Source: Neomesorhizobium sp963726065
GTDB lineage: Bacteria; Pseudomonadota; Alphaproteobacteria; Rhizobiales; Rhizobiaceae
NCBI GenBank assembly: GCA_963726065.1
Contig: CAVSAU010000018.1
Coordinates: forward strand, 1 to 64,000
DNA length: 64,000 nt
Reading direction: 5' to 3'
Part shown: positions 63,064-64,000 of the stretch, in pieces
Layout: the number at the start of each line of letters is the position of its first letter
Position numbering within the stretch: position 1 is the first letter of the stretch
Program-made: the position numbers and the translations under genes
The notes under the pieces: model-generated
Database searches by the model: none
What the model was told of the DNA's origin: nothing
The model's input: only the letters and a program-made list of their open reading frames with translations

Positions 63064-63246
63064 TTGCGGGAGAGAGTCGCTGACGCGGCCGCCGAAGGGG
63101 AAATCGCCCGAAATCTCTCAGGCAAAAGAACCGTAGACGGGACAGACACTCTGGAAAGTCGGGGCTAATCACCCCGCGCCGAAGGTGTAAGCGCCGCTGA
63201 CAGAGTTCCGGTTGCGCGAGTCTCTCAGGCTTCAGACAGAGGGGCA
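63064..63246 (+). promoter_or_regulatory. Tandem glycine riboswitch upstream of gcvT
   Basis: Two aptamer copies in series. The first runs from GCGGGAGAGAG through GCCGAAGGGGAAA to CTCTCAGGCAAAAGAACCG (63066-63132); the second from GACAGACACTCTGGAAAG through GCCGAAGGTGTAAG to TCTCTCAGGCTTCAGACAGAGGGG (63141-63244). Both hold the conserved GCCGAAGG and CTCAGGC glycine-binding elements. The ATG of gcvT follows about 48 bp later, so glycine should switch on the glycine cleavage operon. Confidence 0.95.
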
Positions 63247-63293
63247 CGGAATGGCCGCCAGTGCGGCCGCTTGCGTGCGTTTCTGGAGAAGTC

Positions 63294-64000
63294 ATGACCG
63301 GCGAAGCCCTTTTGCACCTACCCCTTGAAGACATGCATATGGCGGCTGGCGCGCGCTTCGGCGGGTTCGCCGGATGGTCGATGCCGCTGACCTATCCCGC
63401 CGGTGTCATGAAGGAACACCTTCACACCCGCGAGCACGCCGGGCTGTTCGATATTTCCCACATGAAGCTGATCTCGGTTTCGGGACCAGGCGCCGCGAAC
63501 CTTCTGGCGCGCGCCTGCCCGCTCGATCCCGCCAAGCTTGAAATCTCGCAGTCGAAGCTGACGTTCTTCCTGAACGAGGCGGCCGGAATACTGGACGATC
63601 TCATCGTAACGCGGCTCGGCGACGAGCGTTTCATGGTGGTCGCCAACGCCGGCAACGCGGCAGCCGATATTGTTCATCTAACCGCGCTGGCGCAAGACTT
63701 CGACGCAGTGGTCGAGCCGCTGGACCGCGTGTTCCTGGCGATCCAGGGCCCGCAAGCCGAGCAGGTTCTTGCCGGCACCGGCTTCGACGTTCCACTCCTC
63801 ACATTCATGCATGGCGTCGAGCCGCGGCCGGGCTGGTTCATGAGCCGCTCGGGCTATACCGGCGAAGACGGGTTCGAGATCGGGTTGCCAGCCGACGACG
63901 CGCGCCAGCTGGTCGAAAAGCTGCTTTCCGATCCACGCCTCATGTGGATCGGCCTGGCAGCGCGCGACAGTCTGCGCCTCGAGGCCGGTCTTTGCCTGCA
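63294..64000 (+). CDS. gcvT: Aminomethyltransferase (glycine cleavage T protein), 3' end beyond the window
   Basis: The first 235 residues are visible, with no stop before 64000. The start is ATG 63294, preceded by GGAGAAGTC. Family motifs are LHLPLEDMHMAAGARFGGFAGWSMPLTYPAGVMKEH, REHAGLFDISHMK, NAGNAAADI and RSGYTGEDGFEIGLP, followed by LAARDSLRLEAGLCL at the edge. It transfers the methylene group of glycine to tetrahydrofolate, releasing ammonia, with GcvH and GcvP. Control by the upstream glycine riboswitch is expected. Confidence 0.96.
   Translation, partial: MTGEALLHLPLEDMHMAAGARFGGFAGWSMPLTYPAGVMKEHLHTREHAGLFDISHMKLISVSGPGAANLLARACPLDPAKLEISQSKLTFFLNEAAGILDDLIVTRLGDERFMVVANAGNAAADIVHLTALAQDFDAVVEPLDRVFLAIQGPQAEQVLAGTGFDVPLLTFMHGVEPRPGWFMSRSGYTGEDGFEIGLPADDARQLVEKLLSDPRLMWIGLAARDSLRLEAGLCL

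Overview
The window looks like chromosomal DNA of an alphaproteobacterium of the order Hyphomicrobiales (Rhizobiales), most like the Mesorhizobium/Phyllobacteriaceae side. The grounds are high GC, the clpP-clpX-lon-hup order, a B12-dependent (class II) ribonucleotide reductase with NrdR boxes, TRAP and polyamine-type ABC transporters, and families of dispersed palindromic intergenic repeats of rhizobial type. This rests on gene content and sequence style only; no database was searched.

Left part (1-18.9 kb, accessory): a LysR regulator converges on a leftward TRAP operon (SAF-domain oxidoreductase, beta-hydroxyacid dehydrogenase, DctP-DctQ-DctM, gluconokinase) that probably imports and processes an unidentified sugar acid. 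Next is a leftward 9-kb catabolic operon under a FadR-type GntR regulator: DUF1185 protein, alpha/beta hydrolase, flavin reductase with a C-terminal extension, luciferase-like monooxygenase, aldehyde dehydrogenase and a polyamine-type ABC importer. This set matches what is known of trigonelline (N-methylnicotinate) ring cleavage (TgnA-D). It is followed by gene debris (cupin and SIR2-like remnants) and then by a tRNA-Leu(UAA) gene split by a 215-nt group I intron. About 160 bp beyond lies the orphan 5' half of a different tRNA-Leu(UAA), broken in the anticodon loop. I read this as the junction between a genomic island and the core chromosome.

Right part (19-64 kb, mostly core): small regulator/transporter/detoxification pairs (DUF606 transporter + LysR, GST + LysR, WrbA), CinA-like protein, universal stress protein, gpt, Nudix, Pit phosphate transporter and a WYL regulator. 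Then come nrdJ, hupB, lon, clpX and clpP, a sarcosine-oxidase-like flavoenzyme, a P450, an EamA transporter, an IorAB-type molybdenum hydroxylase, a serine hydrolase, dnaE and pccA. The last block holds the glutathione-dependent formaldehyde genes (frmA ... fghA), a cytochrome b plus MsrP-like molybdoenzyme pair, an XRE regulator, and a tandem glycine riboswitch ahead of gcvT, which runs off the end.

A strong technical signal runs through the window: many genes are cut by single-base indels, mostly insertions, including dnaE and nrdJ, which should be intact in a living cell. The density is greatest at about 7.6-15.5 kb. I treat these as probable consensus-sequence errors and annotate across them; positions are given so they can be checked.
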